From: Leptolinea sp.
GTDB lineage: Bacteria > Chloroflexota > Anaerolineae > Anaerolineales > Anaerolineaceae
Assembly (NCBI GenBank): GCA_012798535.1
Contig: JAAZMZ010000095.1
Location: forward strand, 1 to 56,645
DNA length: 56,645 bases
Direction: 5' to 3'
Shown one piece after another: positions 7,910-17,248 of this stretch. Both the position numbers and the translations under genes were made by a program. Position 1 is the stretch's first letter; every line of letters starts with the position of its first letter. The notes below the pieces were generated by a model. It saw only the letters and a program-made list of their open reading frames with translations, was not told the origin of the DNA and ran no database searches.

Positions 7910-9771
7910 TGATCCAGAGCTGCCGCCATGATCTGCTGAATGCGTCCGATCATTTCAGCTGGATCAGGATGCAGGCCTTCAATCAGCAAGGCATTCTCAT
8001 AGATCTGCTCGATCACCAGCGGCGCCAGCGGGGAATCGATTGGCAGGGCAGCCAGTTTGGACAGCAACGCGTGGCGAGGGTTAATCTCCAACACTTTGCG
8101 GGGAATTTCCAACGGTTGATTAATCATCTGATAGACCCGCTGCACTTCCTGTGTTGGACTGTTCTCTGGATTGACCAGACGGGCGGGAGATTCAATCAAA
8201 CGGTCAGACGCGCGCACATCTGCGATGCGTGATCCTAGCTGGTCGCGAAAACGGGTGATCAAGGCGCTCATGGATTCATCCGACATAGGCGGAGTCTCGG
8301 AATCGACCGGCCCGGTAGCTTCACCAAGATCGGCATCCTTATCGGCTACATTGACCAGCGGGATATCTTTATACTGCTTGAGTGCCAGCAGCATAAATGA
8401 ATCCATCGGATCGGTCAACAGGAGCACATCCAGATTGCGCTGCCGGACTAAGTCGAGGTGCGGGCTGTGGATGACCGAATGTTCCTCGTCACCCAGCAGG
8501 TAATAAATCTTCTGCTGTCCGGGGCGGCGTTCGTCGAGATAGGTATCCAGTGAGACCAGGTCTTCCACATGGTGCAGGGTGTGGAAGCGCAGCAAGGGCA
8601 CCAGGTTATCATAATCAGCCAGATCGGAAGCCACACCTTCTTTTAAATACCTGCCGAAAAGATTCCAGAATTCCAGGTATTTTTCCGGTGAATCCTGCGA
8701 TAACTTTCGGATCATATCGATGGTTTTTGCTGTGATCAACTTCTTCAACTGAATCTGCATACGGTTAGACTGGATAGTCTCACGGGAAATATTCAAAGGG
8801 ATATCTTCCGAATCCACCACACCCTGAACAAATCGGAGGTATTCAGGCAGCAGATCACGGAAATAATCCTGAATGAGAATTTTGCGGGCATACAGGCGCA
8901 GGCCGTCCTGTTTGCGGGGAGCGAAAATGTAGTGTTCCGCGCTGGCCGGGATGTAGAGCAGGGCATAGGCCTGAACGGGAGCGTCCACGGCGAGATGCGT
9001 ATAGGCGAGAGGCTCTTTCTGGTCAAGGGTGAACTGTTTGTAGAATTCATTAGCATCTGCCGGCGAGATCTGCGGGGTATTTTGCCGCCACAAAGCCGTC
9101 TGGCGGTTAACCTGTTCGGTGGATGTACCCACATAGATGGGAAAGGCCACATAATCATTGTGCCGCTGGATTAACTGTCGCAGGCGGTTTTCGTCGGTGA
9201 ATTCAGCGGCATCTTCTTTCAGATACACGGTGATCGTTGTGCCGCGGTCAGCTTTATCAGATTCCTCGATTGAAAAAGACTCCTGCCCATCCGAAATCCA
9301 CACGGCGGGTGGTTCGTCTTTCAGAAAGGAATGAGAAGCAACTTCCACACGTTTGGCAACCATGAAAACGGAATAAAAACCCACGCCAAATTGCCCGATG
9401 ATATTCGAAAGGTCGGTGTCTTCCTGTTTTTCGGCCGCCTGCATAAAGGCGCGAGCTCCGGAATGTGCGATCGTACCCAGATTTTCTTCCATCTCGACCC
9501 GGGTCAATCCTATCCCTGTGTCCCGGATTGTCAAAGTCCGCTTTTTCGGATCTGCCGTGATCCAGATGCCCAGTTCCGTCTCAGGGTCCAGCACATCCCG
9601 GTTGGTCAGCATTTCGAAATTCATGCGGGTTAATGCGTCTGAAGCATTGGAGATCAGTTCACGCAGAAAGATTTCCCGGTCGGTATAAAGTGAATGGATA
9701 AGGATATTCAACAATTGACGCGTTTCAGCGCGAAAAGGTATGGATGAGGAATTTGAATTCGCGTTGTTCAT
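7906..9771 (-). CDS. htpG: Chaperone protein HtpG (Hsp90)
   Basis: A 621-residue bacterial Hsp90, the usual length. The N-terminal GHKL ATPase domain has 'IFLRELISNASDAL' (the catalytic Glu and the ATP-binding Asn), 'TIRDTGIGLTRVEM' and 'IGQFGVGFYSVFM'. The middle domain includes 'GVVDSEDIPLNISRE'. The protein is an ATP-driven cytosolic chaperone. The start at 9771 is well conserved. The gene ends stop-on-stop with glycerate kinase, with no terminator hairpin between them, so antisense run-through is possible. No CIRCE element was seen in the 143-base leader. Confidence 0.97.
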   Translation of the reverse strand: MNNANSNSSSIPFRAETRQLLNILIHSLYTDREIFLRELISNASDALTRMNFEMLTNRDVLDPETELGIWITADPKKRTLTIRDTGIGLTRVEMEENLGTIAHSGARAFMQAAEKQEDTDLSNIIGQFGVGFYSVFMVAKRVEVASHSFLKDEPPAVWISDGQESFSIEESDKADRGTTITVYLKEDAAEFTDENRLRQLIQRHNDYVAFPIYVGTSTEQVNRQTALWRQNTPQISPADANEFYKQFTLDQKEPLAYTHLAVDAPVQAYALLYIPASAEHYIFAPRKQDGLRLYARKILIQDYFRDLLPEYLRFVQGVVDSEDIPLNISRETIQSNRMQIQLKKLITAKTIDMIRKLSQDSPEKYLEFWNLFGRYLKEGVASDLADYDNLVPLLRFHTLHHVEDLVSLDTYLDERRPGQQKIYYLLGDEEHSVIHSPHLDLVRQRNLDVLLLTDPMDSFMLLALKQYKDIPLVNVADKDADLGEATGPVDSETPPMSDESMSALITRFRDQLGSRIADVRASDRLIESPARLVNPENSPTQEVQRVYQMINQPLEIPRKVLEINPRHALLSKLAALPIDSPLAPLVIEQIYENALLIEGLHPDPAEMIGRIQQIMAAALDH

Positions 9772-9914
9772 AAGAATCCCTTTCTGGCCAGGTTAAATGA
9801 AAAAATCAATATGGATGTTGCAGGAGTAATATTTATAATGAAAATAAAGTAAGTGGTGTGTTGCTGTGTGATTAAAATGTACCATAAATCTTCAGGAAGG
9901 ATTTTAAACCCGTC

Positions 9915-10832
9915 ATGGAAACTGCACAGCTTTTCAAAGCCGCCGTTGTTCAAGCCTCTCCTGTTCTGTTCGATCGCGACGCCACACTGGAGAAAGCCTG
10001 TCTTCTGGTAAAGGAAGCTGCCGGGCAGGGAGCCCGGCTCATCCTGCTGCCAGAATCTTTCATCCCGGTTTATCCGCGGGGTTTTACGTTTGGTGCCATT
10101 GTCGGCAACCGCTCGGCCAGTGGACGGGCACTCTGGCAGCGATATTGGGAAAATTCGGTGGATGTGCCGGGACCCGTCACCGAAGCGCTGGGGATTGTTG
10201 CCCGTGAGACCGAAACATACCTGGGTATCGGTGTGACCGAACGGAGCGGCGGATCCCTTTACTGCACCCTGCTTTATTTTGGACCTGATGGCAGTCTGCT
10301 GGGAAAACACCGAAAACTTAAACCGACTGCCTCAGAGCGGTTGATCTGGGGAGAAGATGATGGTAGCACCCTGTCCGTTTTTCCCACCGGGCTTGGGATT
10401 CTGGGGGGATTGATCTGTTGGGAAAATTACATGCCTCTTGCCCGGATGGCCATGTACCAGAAGGGAGTACAGATATACCTGGCGCCAACAGCAGATTCGA
10501 GAGATGCCTGGCAGGCGACCATGCGGCATATCGCGTTAGAAGGCCGCTGTTATGTGCTGGGGTGCAATCAGTTCGTCACCCGTGGAATGTACCCCGCAGA
10601 CCTGCCGGGATACGAAGAGTTGGCCTCTCAGCCGGATGTCATGTGTCGGGGAGGCAGTGTGATTGTTTCACCGATGGGTGAAGTGTTGGCCGGACCGCTT
10701 TTTGACCGGGAGGGTATCTTGACGGCCGATCTGGATCTGAATGAGATCGTCCGAGGCAAATTTGACTTTGACGCTGCCGGGCATTACAACCGGCCGGATA
10801 TCTTTGATTTCAAAGTGAATGAGCGTAAGTAG
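9915..10832 (+). CDS. Nitrilase (carbon-nitrogen hydrolase family)
   Basis: A 305-residue enzyme of the nitrilase branch, hydrolysing nitriles to carboxylic acids and ammonia. The Glu-Lys-Cys triad is visible: Glu47 in LLPESF, Lys134 in KHRKLKPT and Cys168 in GLICWENY. 'HRKLKPT', 'GLICWENYMPLARMA' and the FPPRG-like 'VYPRGF' favour true nitrilase over amidase or cyanide dihydratase; the natural substrate is unknown. The ATG at 9915 has AGGAAGG somewhat far upstream (9895-9901). The gene diverges from htpG and has no obvious pathway neighbours. Confidence 0.9.
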   Translation: METAQLFKAAVVQASPVLFDRDATLEKACLLVKEAAGQGARLILLPESFIPVYPRGFTFGAIVGNRSASGRALWQRYWENSVDVPGPVTEALGIVARETETYLGIGVTERSGGSLYCTLLYFGPDGSLLGKHRKLKPTASERLIWGEDDGSTLSVFPTGLGILGGLICWENYMPLARMAMYQKGVQIYLAPTADSRDAWQATMRHIALEGRCYVLGCNQFVTRGMYPADLPGYEELASQPDVMCRGGSVIVSPMGEVLAGPLFDREGILTADLDLNEIVRGKFDFDAAGHYNRPDIFDFKVNERK

Positions 10833-10932
10833 CGATTAAGATCAATTCCCAGCCACGGATTACAAATTGCGGAAGTGCTCGAAAGAATGATAAATATTAT
10901 GGAGCATTCATAGAATAAGGCGAGGAAAGAAA

Positions 10933-11748
10933 ATGGCGCAATGGTTTAACTCTCTCAATCCAATTCTACAGGCGCTGTGCGCCACAATATTCACCTGGTT
11001 CGTGACCGCGCTTGGCGCGGCGACGGTCTTTGGTTTCAAATCAATTAACCGCAGGCTGCTTGATACGCTGCTGGGTTTCGCCGCCGGAGTCATGATTGCC
11101 GCCAGTTATTGGTCGCTGCTTTCACCGGCCATCGAAATGGCAGAAGCCTCCGGCGACATAGCCTGGATTCCGGCAGTGATCGGGTTTTTACTGGGTGGCG
11201 CCTTCCTCTGGGGGGTGGATCGAATCCTGCCTCACCTGCATATTGGTTTTTCCGATGAGGAAGCCGAAGGAATAAAAACTAAATGGAAGCGTAGTGTGCT
11301 GCTGGTGTTGGCCATCACTTTACATAACTTCCCCGAAGGTCTGGCTGTGGGTGTGGCTTTTGGCGCAATCGCTGCCGGATTGCCTTCCGCAGACTTATCG
11401 GGTGCTGTCGCTCTGGCTCTGGGAATTGGCATCCAGAATTTCCCCGAGGGATTGGCTGTTGCGGCTCCTCTCCGCAGGGAAGGCTTGGGCCGGTGGAAGA
11501 GCTTTATGATGGGTCAGGCTTCGGGGATCGTTGAACCCATAGCCGGAGTCCTCGGAGCCGCTGCGGTTATCTTAATACGTCCAATTCTGCCTTATGCTCT
11601 GGCTTTTGCCGCCGGAGCTATGATCTATGTTGTAGTCGAGGAGCTTATCCCCGAAGCACAGATGGAAAAGCATGATACTCACAGCGCCACGATTGGCGTT
11701 ATGCTGGGATTTGCCGTGATGATGATCCTGGATGTAGCCCTCGGATAG
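10933..11748 (+). CDS. ZIP family divalent metal transporter
   Basis: A 271-residue integral membrane protein of the ZIP family (ZupT-like), which imports zinc or other divalent metals. About eight membrane helices are visible. The two metal-site helices carry [10 protein letters not shown] (about residue 135) and [10 protein letters not shown] (about 178), and a loop after the third helix contains His residues. The ATG at 10933 follows GAGGAAAG. It is a single gene closed by the hairpin at 11779-11807. Metal specificity cannot be read from the sequence. Confidence 0.92.
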   Translation: MAQWFNSLNPILQALCATIFTWFVTALGAATVFGFKSINRRLLDTLLGFAAGVMIAASYWSLLSPAIEMAEASGDIAWIPAVIGFLLGGAFLWGVDRILPHLHIGFSDEEAEGIKTKWKRSVLLVLAITLHNFPEGLAVGVAFGAIAAGLPSADLSGAVALALGIGIQNFPEGLAVAAPLRREGLGRWKSFMMGQASGIVEPIAGVLGAAAVILIRPILPYALAFAAGAMIYVVVEELIPEAQMEKHDTHSATIGVMLGFAVMMILDVALG

Positions 11749-11778
11749 TAATTTACTCGTGTAAAATCGGTGCAAAAT

Positions 11779-11807
11779 ACCTGTCAGATTCTTGACAGGT
11801 ATTTTTT
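11779..11807 (+). terminator. Intrinsic terminator after the ZIP transporter
   Basis: TACCTGTCA, a short loop and TTGACAGGTA are followed by a run of T. The right arm of the hairpin also supplies the TTGACA -35 box of the tetR promoter, so terminator and promoter share bases. Confidence 0.85.
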
Positions 11808-11820
11808 CGCGTCGTATATT
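11792..11820 (+). promoter_or_regulatory. Strong sigma-A type promoter of the tetR-efflux operon
   Basis: A consensus TTGACA (11792-11797), a 17-base spacer and TATATT (11815-11820) precede the TetR-family gene. Transcription would begin near 11827, inside the palindrome that starts at 11816. A repressor bound there would block the promoter directly. Confidence 0.8.
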
Positions 11821-11856
11821 CATTCTTAAACCGACCGTCGGTTTAAGAATGAATAT
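11816..11856. promoter_or_regulatory. 41-bp perfect palindrome, probable TetR operator
   Basis: Two exact 20-base arms surround a single C at 11836. The core AAACCGACCGTCGGTTT resembles known TetR-family operators. The palindrome covers most of the -10 box, the expected transcription start and the first codons of tetR (ATG at 11849 or 11855). Its size suggests binding of two repressor dimers or a strong mRNA hairpin at the ribosome site. Autoregulation is inferred. Confidence 0.85.
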
Positions 11857-12616
11857 GACCAGACAGATTAACGAAAAGACCCGCAATAATAAATTGAATG
11901 AAATTCTGGACTGCGCTGAACGCTTGATCTATTCCACCGGCTATGAGCAGATGTCCATCCAGGATATCATCTCGCAGTTGGGAATATCCAAAGGCGCGTT
12001 CTACCACTACTTTGATTCAAAACCTGCGCTTATGGAAGCTTTGATCAACCGCACCAGCCGAAAAGCCGTGGACGTGATTTTACCCGTACTGGAAGATCCA
12101 CACCTGACTGCACCAGAAAAGCTGGAAAAATTCTACTCCCATACCAACAGGTGGAAGACAACTCAGCAACCATATCTGATGGCCATTTTCAAAGCCTGGT
12201 ACAAAGATGAAAATGCCATTATCCGGCAGAAGTTGACCAGAGATTTCTCCGAGCGTTTTTATGTGCAATTAAACAGGGTCTTCCAGCAGGGTATCGAAGA
12301 GGGTTTTTTTCATCCTACCTACCCGGATATGACCGGGAAAGTTGTTTTTTCTCTGATGATCGATCTGAGCGACTCTCTGGGAATGCTGCTGCTCTCGCTT
12401 ATCAATTCACCAGAATCATCAGAAGACCTCGCAACCAGACGGATGGAAGAGACGATCCTGGCGTACACCGATGCCATAGAACGAATCCTGGGAGCCAGGC
12501 CGGGATCCATCCATCTGGTCGATATTGAAATGCTGAAGAAATGGTTCCCCCGGAATTTACAGAGCGGCCAATCACCGGTTCATACTTTACCGGAAAGAAA
12601 GGAGATACAGGTATGA
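11849..12616 (+). CDS. TetR/AcrR family transcriptional regulator
   Basis: A 255-residue regulator with the TetR N-terminal helix-turn-helix ('MSIQDIISQLGISKGAFYHY' then FDSKPALMEALI, about residues 31-62) and a longer helical ligand-binding domain behind it. It probably represses the downstream ABC efflux operon and itself through the palindrome at 11816-11856. The start is uncertain between ATG 11849 and ATG 11855. The frame stays open upstream to 11792, but that would precede the expected transcript. No ribosome site is evident because the palindrome occupies that place. The stop overlaps the first permease by ATGA. Confidence 0.92.
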   Translation: MNMTRQINEKTRNNKLNEILDCAERLIYSTGYEQMSIQDIISQLGISKGAFYHYFDSKPALMEALINRTSRKAVDVILPVLEDPHLTAPEKLEKFYSHTNRWKTTQQPYLMAIFKAWYKDENAIIRQKLTRDFSERFYVQLNRVFQQGIEEGFFHPTYPDMTGKVVFSLMIDLSDSLGMLLLSLINSPESSEDLATRRMEETILAYTDAIERILGARPGSIHLVDIEMLKKWFPRNLQSGQSPVHTLPERKEIQV

Positions 12617-13842
12617 GATTATATCTGCGCCTGGCCTGGCGCAATATCTGGCGGCACCGCCGACGCACCTTGATTGTCGTCATATCCATTGGACTCAGCC
12701 TGGCTATGATGATGATGTACGATGGCCTGGTTGTTGGATTTCAGGATGCCATTTATGCTAATGCGGTTAAAGTTCTGGGCGGCAATGTACAGGTGCACGC
12801 CGCGGGATATCGTGAAAAGACATCCAAAAATCCCATCATTCCCCTGAATGATGATCAGAGGATTGTGGAAACTGCCGCCAAATTGCCGAATGTGATCTCG
12901 GCTTCCCGCCGGGTGGTCACAGGCGGAATGGTAGCCAACCGCAAGGGATCTTTCTCAGTGAGCATCTCGGGCATTGAGCCGGAACTCGAACAGAAGATCA
13001 GCCTGATCGCGGCGAATATCAAGACTGGACGGAATTTAACATCAGCGGACCAGGATGTTGTTTTGGTCGGTAAAGGCCTGGCTGATGCCATGGAAGTGGC
13101 AGTGGGTGATCGGATCACCCTGGTAGGTTCAGGCATGCACAATCAAACGGTCAAGCGAACCATGACTGTGGCCGGCATTTACGATCTGGGATTAAAAGAG
13201 ATCGAGAAAAAGTACGTGTATCTATCGATCGATGAAGCCAGATACCTGTTCAGTCTGACAGACCAGTCCACAGAAGTGATCATCTCCCTCGAAAAACTGG
13301 GACAGGAGCCTGATGTGATCCGCCAGATGAAAGCTGCTTTTCCCAACACAGAAGTTGATTCCTGGGAAAACAACTATCCGGAAATGGGAATGGCACTCAA
13401 CCGAAAGAACAGCGTCATGAATATCTTTGGCACCATCATCCTGTTGATCGCCGGAATCGGCATCCTGAACCTCCTCTTGATGGCCGTATTTGAACGCACA
13501 CGCGAGATCGGTATTCTGGGTGCTCTGGGGATCAAACCACGCCAGATCGGCCTGCTTTTTGTGTTGGAAGGTACCATGATGGGGCTGGTGGGTCTTGCGG
13601 CCGGAGCGTTGCTCGGATTGGGTGTGAACGCTTTGCTCGGGCAAATTGGACTTGATTACAGCGCCTATACCAGCATGACGGAATATTTGGCGTTGATCAC
13701 CGGACGGGTTTATCCCACGCTGGGTCTGGAATACCTCTGGCAGCATGGAGTGACGGTTCTGGTCATAGCCATTCTTTCATCTTTGTATCCGGCGCGCGAA
13801 GCGGCTTTGAAAGAACCTGCCGCCGCGTTGCATACCGTGTGA
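12613..13842 (+). CDS. ABC transporter permease, FtsX/MacB family (first subunit)
   Basis: A 409-residue permease with the FtsX layout: one N-terminal membrane helix (about residues 18-38, after 'LAWRNIWRHRRRTLIVVIS'), a large extracytoplasmic MacB-PCD-like domain (about 45-255), then three C-terminal helices with the cytoplasmic loop 'FERTREIGILGALGIKPRQI'. The ATG at 12613 is chosen over an upstream in-frame start because AAGGAGA lies just before it and it overlaps the TetR stop by ATGA. It probably pairs with the next permease. Such transporters act by mechanotransmission or export lipids, peptides or drugs; the substrate is unknown. Confidence 0.9.
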   Translation: MRLYLRLAWRNIWRHRRRTLIVVISIGLSLAMMMMYDGLVVGFQDAIYANAVKVLGGNVQVHAAGYREKTSKNPIIPLNDDQRIVETAAKLPNVISASRRVVTGGMVANRKGSFSVSISGIEPELEQKISLIAANIKTGRNLTSADQDVVLVGKGLADAMEVAVGDRITLVGSGMHNQTVKRTMTVAGIYDLGLKEIEKKYVYLSIDEARYLFSLTDQSTEVIISLEKLGQEPDVIRQMKAAFPNTEVDSWENNYPEMGMALNRKNSVMNIFGTIILLIAGIGILNLLLMAVFERTREIGILGALGIKPRQIGLLFVLEGTMMGLVGLAAGALLGLGVNALLGQIGLDYSAYTSMTEYLALITGRVYPTLGLEYLWQHGVTVLVIAILSSLYPAREAALKEPAAALHTV

Positions 13843-13850
13843 GGCCGCCT

Positions 13851-15071
13851 ATGACCACTCTTATTAAAATGGCATTTCGTGATCTGCTTCGCAATAAACG
13901 GCGCACCTTCTTCTCCTGCCTGGCACTGGGGATGGGACTGGGATTGCTGCTCTTGATGGCCGCCTTCATTGCCGGAGAAATGCGCGGTTCCATGGATAAC
14001 GGTATCCGCCTGGAAAGCGGCCATTTGCAGGTGAGAGCAAAAACCTACGATGAAAACAAGAACAGTCTGGAATACGAAGATCTGGTTGTCAATCCGGATA
14101 CCATAAGTGCGAAAATCGCCGGTTTATCACCGGTGAAGACCGCTACCCCGCGATTGTATGCCAGCGGTATTCTGGTCAATGGCGAAGAGACGAACGGCGT
14201 CCGCATCATGGGGATCGATCCGAAATCGGAAGCGAACGTGCCATTTCGCGAAGGTATGATCGCCGGAGATTTTCTATCTGCCGACGACCGCTCCGGCATA
14301 CTGCTCGGCAAGACTCTGGCCGATAAAATCGATGTCAAAACTGGTGAATCAGTCAATTTGTTGATCAACACCTCCGATGGAGATGTGGATCAACAGACCT
14401 TCACCATTCGCGGAGTGTTCAATACCCATACCCCGGGCTTCGATGAATTCACCTTGCTCATGCCAATGGCTAAAGCTCAGGCGATTACCCGCACAGAAAA
14501 CCACGCCAGCATCATTTTCGTACTTCTCAAGAATATCGATGATACACAGAATGTGGCTGATGCTCTGAAAACAGAACAACTGCAGGTGTTGACATACACG
14601 CAGATGAATGAGATTGTGGTGCAAACGGAGGAATTGGCCCGCGGTTATATGATCCTGATCTATATCATCGTGCTGGCGATAACGGCCGCCGTGGTGGTCA
14701 ACACATTGATCATGTCGGTGTATGAACGGACGCGAGAGATTGGTATCCTGGCAGCCATCGGCATGAAGGGGCCGCGTATCATGCTGATGTTTTTCATCGA
14801 ATCCTGTTTTCTCGCGGTGGGCGGCATCCTGCTCGGACTGGTAATCGGCGGGATCATGGTGTATTACACATCTACCTATGGATTCTATATTGGAAATTAC
14901 GGGGTGACCGGATTTTTGGTCGGTGAAACCATTTATTCTTACCTGACATTCAATGACGCGCTCTCATTGACAATCCTGGCGTTTATTGTCACCCTGGTGG
15001 GCGCGTTGTATCCGGCCATCATGGCAGCCCGGATGGAACCTGTCGAAGCCATGCGTGACGCCAAGAGTTAA
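13851..15071 (+). CDS. ABC transporter permease, FtsX/MacB family (second subunit)
   Basis: A 406-residue paralogue of the preceding permease with the same plan: helix 1 after 'LRNKRRTFFSCLALGMG', an external domain to about residue 260, and three C-terminal helices with the loop YERTREIGILAAIGMKG. The start is ATG 13851 with GAGG 6 bases upstream, 8 bases after the previous stop; a GTG at 13839 is also possible. Two distinct permeases beside one ATPase suggest a heterodimeric membrane unit. It ends 12 bases before the ATPase gene. Confidence 0.9.
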   Translation: MTTLIKMAFRDLLRNKRRTFFSCLALGMGLGLLLLMAAFIAGEMRGSMDNGIRLESGHLQVRAKTYDENKNSLEYEDLVVNPDTISAKIAGLSPVKTATPRLYASGILVNGEETNGVRIMGIDPKSEANVPFREGMIAGDFLSADDRSGILLGKTLADKIDVKTGESVNLLINTSDGDVDQQTFTIRGVFNTHTPGFDEFTLLMPMAKAQAITRTENHASIIFVLLKNIDDTQNVADALKTEQLQVLTYTQMNEIVVQTEELARGYMILIYIIVLAITAAVVVNTLIMSVYERTREIGILAAIGMKGPRIMLMFFIESCFLAVGGILLGLVIGGIMVYYTSTYGFYIGNYGVTGFLVGETIYSYLTFNDALSLTILAFIVTLVGALYPAIMAARMEPVEAMRDAKS

Positions 15072-15083
15072 AAGGAGTACAAC

Positions 15084-15788
15084 ATGGAAGTCGTAAAAAC
15101 TGAGAATGTAACACGGGTATATCGAGTAGGAAGTGTTGAAACCCGGGCGCTGCGCGGGGTTGATTTAAGTGTTCAATCCGGCGAGTTTACCGCTTTGATC
15201 GGCCCTTCCGGTTCGGGGAAGACGACGCTGCTGCAACTTATCGGCTGTCTGGATCAACCAACCGAAGGAAAAGTATACGTGAATGGCAAAGACGTGACCA
15301 ACTTGAATCGAAATGCCCGGGCGGATATCCGTGCCGGAGCCATCGGATTCGTTTTCCAATTTTTCGCATTGATCCCCACATTGACAGCCTATGAAAATAT
15401 CGAAATGCCTCTACTTCTGGCAGGAAAAAGTGCGAAAGATAGAGTTGACCGGGTAAAGCAATTGCTCGAATGGATCGATATGGCCGACCGTGCCAATAAC
15501 CGGCCTGATCAACTCAGCGGTGGACAGCAGCAGCGTGTTGCCGTGGCGCGCGCTCTTGCCACGAATCCCGCGTTGATCCTGGCGGATGAACCCACTGCCA
15601 ACCTGGATACACCCAATGGGAAACAGGTGATGGAGGTGATGACCCGGTTGAATAAAGAGACCGGCGTGACCTTCATTTTTGCCACCCACGATCCACGTGT
15701 GATCCAGTACGCCCGCCGGGTGGTTACACTACAGGATGGTCTAATCGTGAAGGATGAAGTCGTTGAAAAGACGGCTGTTGGAGCATAA
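15084..15788 (+). CDS. ABC transporter ATP-binding protein, LolD/MacB type
   Basis: A 234-residue nucleotide-binding subunit that powers the two FtsX-type permeases. All motifs are present: Walker A GPSGSGKTT (residues 40-48), a Q-loop in GFVFQFFALIPTLTA, signature LSGGQQQRVAVARAL, Walker B ALILADEPTANLD, and the H-loop in FATHDP. The GGAG ribosome site lies just before ATG 15084. The stop TAA is followed directly by the ATG of the adaptor gene. Family members couple to FtsX-like subunits rather than to classical import permeases. Confidence 0.95.
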   Translation: MEVVKTENVTRVYRVGSVETRALRGVDLSVQSGEFTALIGPSGSGKTTLLQLIGCLDQPTEGKVYVNGKDVTNLNRNARADIRAGAIGFVFQFFALIPTLTAYENIEMPLLLAGKSAKDRVDRVKQLLEWIDMADRANNRPDQLSGGQQQRVAVARALATNPALILADEPTANLDTPNGKQVMEVMTRLNKETGVTFIFATHDPRVIQYARRVVTLQDGLIVKDEVVEKTAVGA

Positions 15789-17024
15789 ATGAAACAGGTA
15801 CTGATTATTGGTCTGGTCGTTACAATCTTACTCAGTGGATGCAATGGCGTGGGGAAAACATCCTCACCCCTGCCGACGGTTGCCCTAGATTCGCAAGATC
15901 AGACGACGAATTCGACCAGTGTCGCGCAGACAACTGAAACGCGAACACCGGATTCCAGCCCGAATGAAAGCGGAAACGCCGCGGCATCCGGGACGGTCAC
16001 ATCACTGCACCAGGCTCAATTTGTTGCCAACAGCAGTGGGTCTGTGCAGACTGTTAGTGTGACTGTGGGAGAGGAAGTGAAAAGCGGAAGTATCCTGGTC
16101 GTGCTTTCTGGCCGTGAGAAGATGCAGGCAGCGGTGGATGCCGCCCAACTGGAATTACTTTCCGCCCGGCAGGAACTGGATGCAGTGAATCGGGACGCTG
16201 ACAAGGTGAGGGCGGCAGCCCAGGTGCGGTTAGCCGAAGCCAGTAAAGCACTGGATGATGCCGTCAGGCGGCGTGAATATCGGAATTATCGTAATGGTTC
16301 TGAGAGTACCATCAATTCTGCCAAAGCGGATTACATTCTGGCGAAGGATTATCTGCAAAAAGCGCAGGATGCGTATAGTTATTATCAAGACCTGCCGGAC
16401 GAAAACATCAATAAAGCCGGCGCGTTGACGGCGCTTTCAGCGGCACAGAAGGCTTACGATAAAGCTCTTTCCAATTTGAATTATTTGACGGGTATGCCAA
16501 GCCAGTTGGACGTTGACCAGGCAGAAGCCAATCTTCAGGCGGCTAAAGCGGAGTATGCCAATGCTCAGAAAGCTTTTGACCGGGTAAAGAATGGACCCGA
16601 CCCAGAAACGCTGGCCCTGGCTCAGGCGCGCGTGAGCAATGCCGAGTCGCAGTTATTGGCCAGCCAGGCTTCTCTTGACGAGATGGAGATCAAGGCTCCG
16701 TTTGATGGTTCTGTTGGAAGGTTGAATGTGCATCCCGGGGATTGGGTTTCCCCGGGCCAGTTGATTCTGGCCATGGTTGACCTGAAACACATGCAGGTGG
16801 AAACAACGGATTTAAGCGAACGGGATGTGGTAAAAGTGAAAGCCGGACAGTCGGTGAAGGTGTTTGTCAAGGCATTGGGTGTGAATGTGCCCGGAAAGGT
16901 CGCCCAGATCGCACCCATGGCGGATACTCTGGGCGGTGATGTGGTATATAAGACAATTATCACTTTGGAAGAAATTCCGCAGGGTTTGCTTCCGGGTATG
17001 AGTGTGGATGTGAAATATCAGTAG
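15789..17024 (+). CDS. HlyD/MacA-type efflux adaptor lipoprotein
   Basis: A 411-residue membrane-fusion (adaptor) protein. Residues 1-18 are a lipoprotein signal with lipobox LLSGC (Cys18), followed by a Ser/Thr-rich linker to about 70. A split biotinyl-lipoyl domain comes next (GSVQTVSVTVGEEVKSGSIL, later MEIKAPFDGSVGRLNVHPGD). Between its halves lies a long Ala/Lys/Glu coiled-coil hairpin (about residues 110-295), and a beta-barrel domain closes the protein. Lipid anchoring on the outer membrane face fits a monoderm cell, where such adaptors (YknX-like) assist MacB-type transporters. It starts immediately after the ATPase stop and is followed by a terminator. Confidence 0.9.
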   Translation: MKQVLIIGLVVTILLSGCNGVGKTSSPLPTVALDSQDQTTNSTSVAQTTETRTPDSSPNESGNAAASGTVTSLHQAQFVANSSGSVQTVSVTVGEEVKSGSILVVLSGREKMQAAVDAAQLELLSARQELDAVNRDADKVRAAAQVRLAEASKALDDAVRRREYRNYRNGSESTINSAKADYILAKDYLQKAQDAYSYYQDLPDENINKAGALTALSAAQKAYDKALSNLNYLTGMPSQLDVDQAEANLQAAKAEYANAQKAFDRVKNGPDPETLALAQARVSNAESQLLASQASLDEMEIKAPFDGSVGRLNVHPGDWVSPGQLILAMVDLKHMQVETTDLSERDVVKVKAGQSVKVFVKALGVNVPGKVAQIAPMADTLGGDVVYKTIITLEEIPQGLLPGMSVDVKYQ

Positions 17025-17047
17025 AAAGAATTTACTCGAAGAAAAAA

Positions 17048-17090
17048 GAAACCATCCGGGATTGAACAAAACATCTCCGGATGGTTTTTT
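17048..17090. terminator. Intrinsic terminator closing the efflux operon, probably bidirectional
   Basis: AACCATCCGG and CCGGATGGTT form the arms, with a 17-base loop, followed by a T-run. The left flank is A-rich (GAAAAAAGAAA), so transcripts coming leftward from the threonine dehydrogenase-like gene could also end here. Confidence 0.85.
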
Positions 17091-17248
17091 ATGAAACGAA
17101 CTATCAAAAAATTACGAGAGATGGCTCCAGGATTGTATTCGCAATCACATATTTAAAAACTGCGCCATGTTGAGTCGGAGTTTCTGTGGCCGGGAACCTA
17201 CCCCCAAAAAAATTTTTTGAAGGAGATGAATCCATGTAGGGGAAAAAA

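Noticed and set aside
9768-10310. 180-codon open frame on the - strand upstream of htpG
   Set aside because: It covers the nitrilase gene in antisense and the htpG leader. The nitrilase triad shows that the + strand is the coding one.
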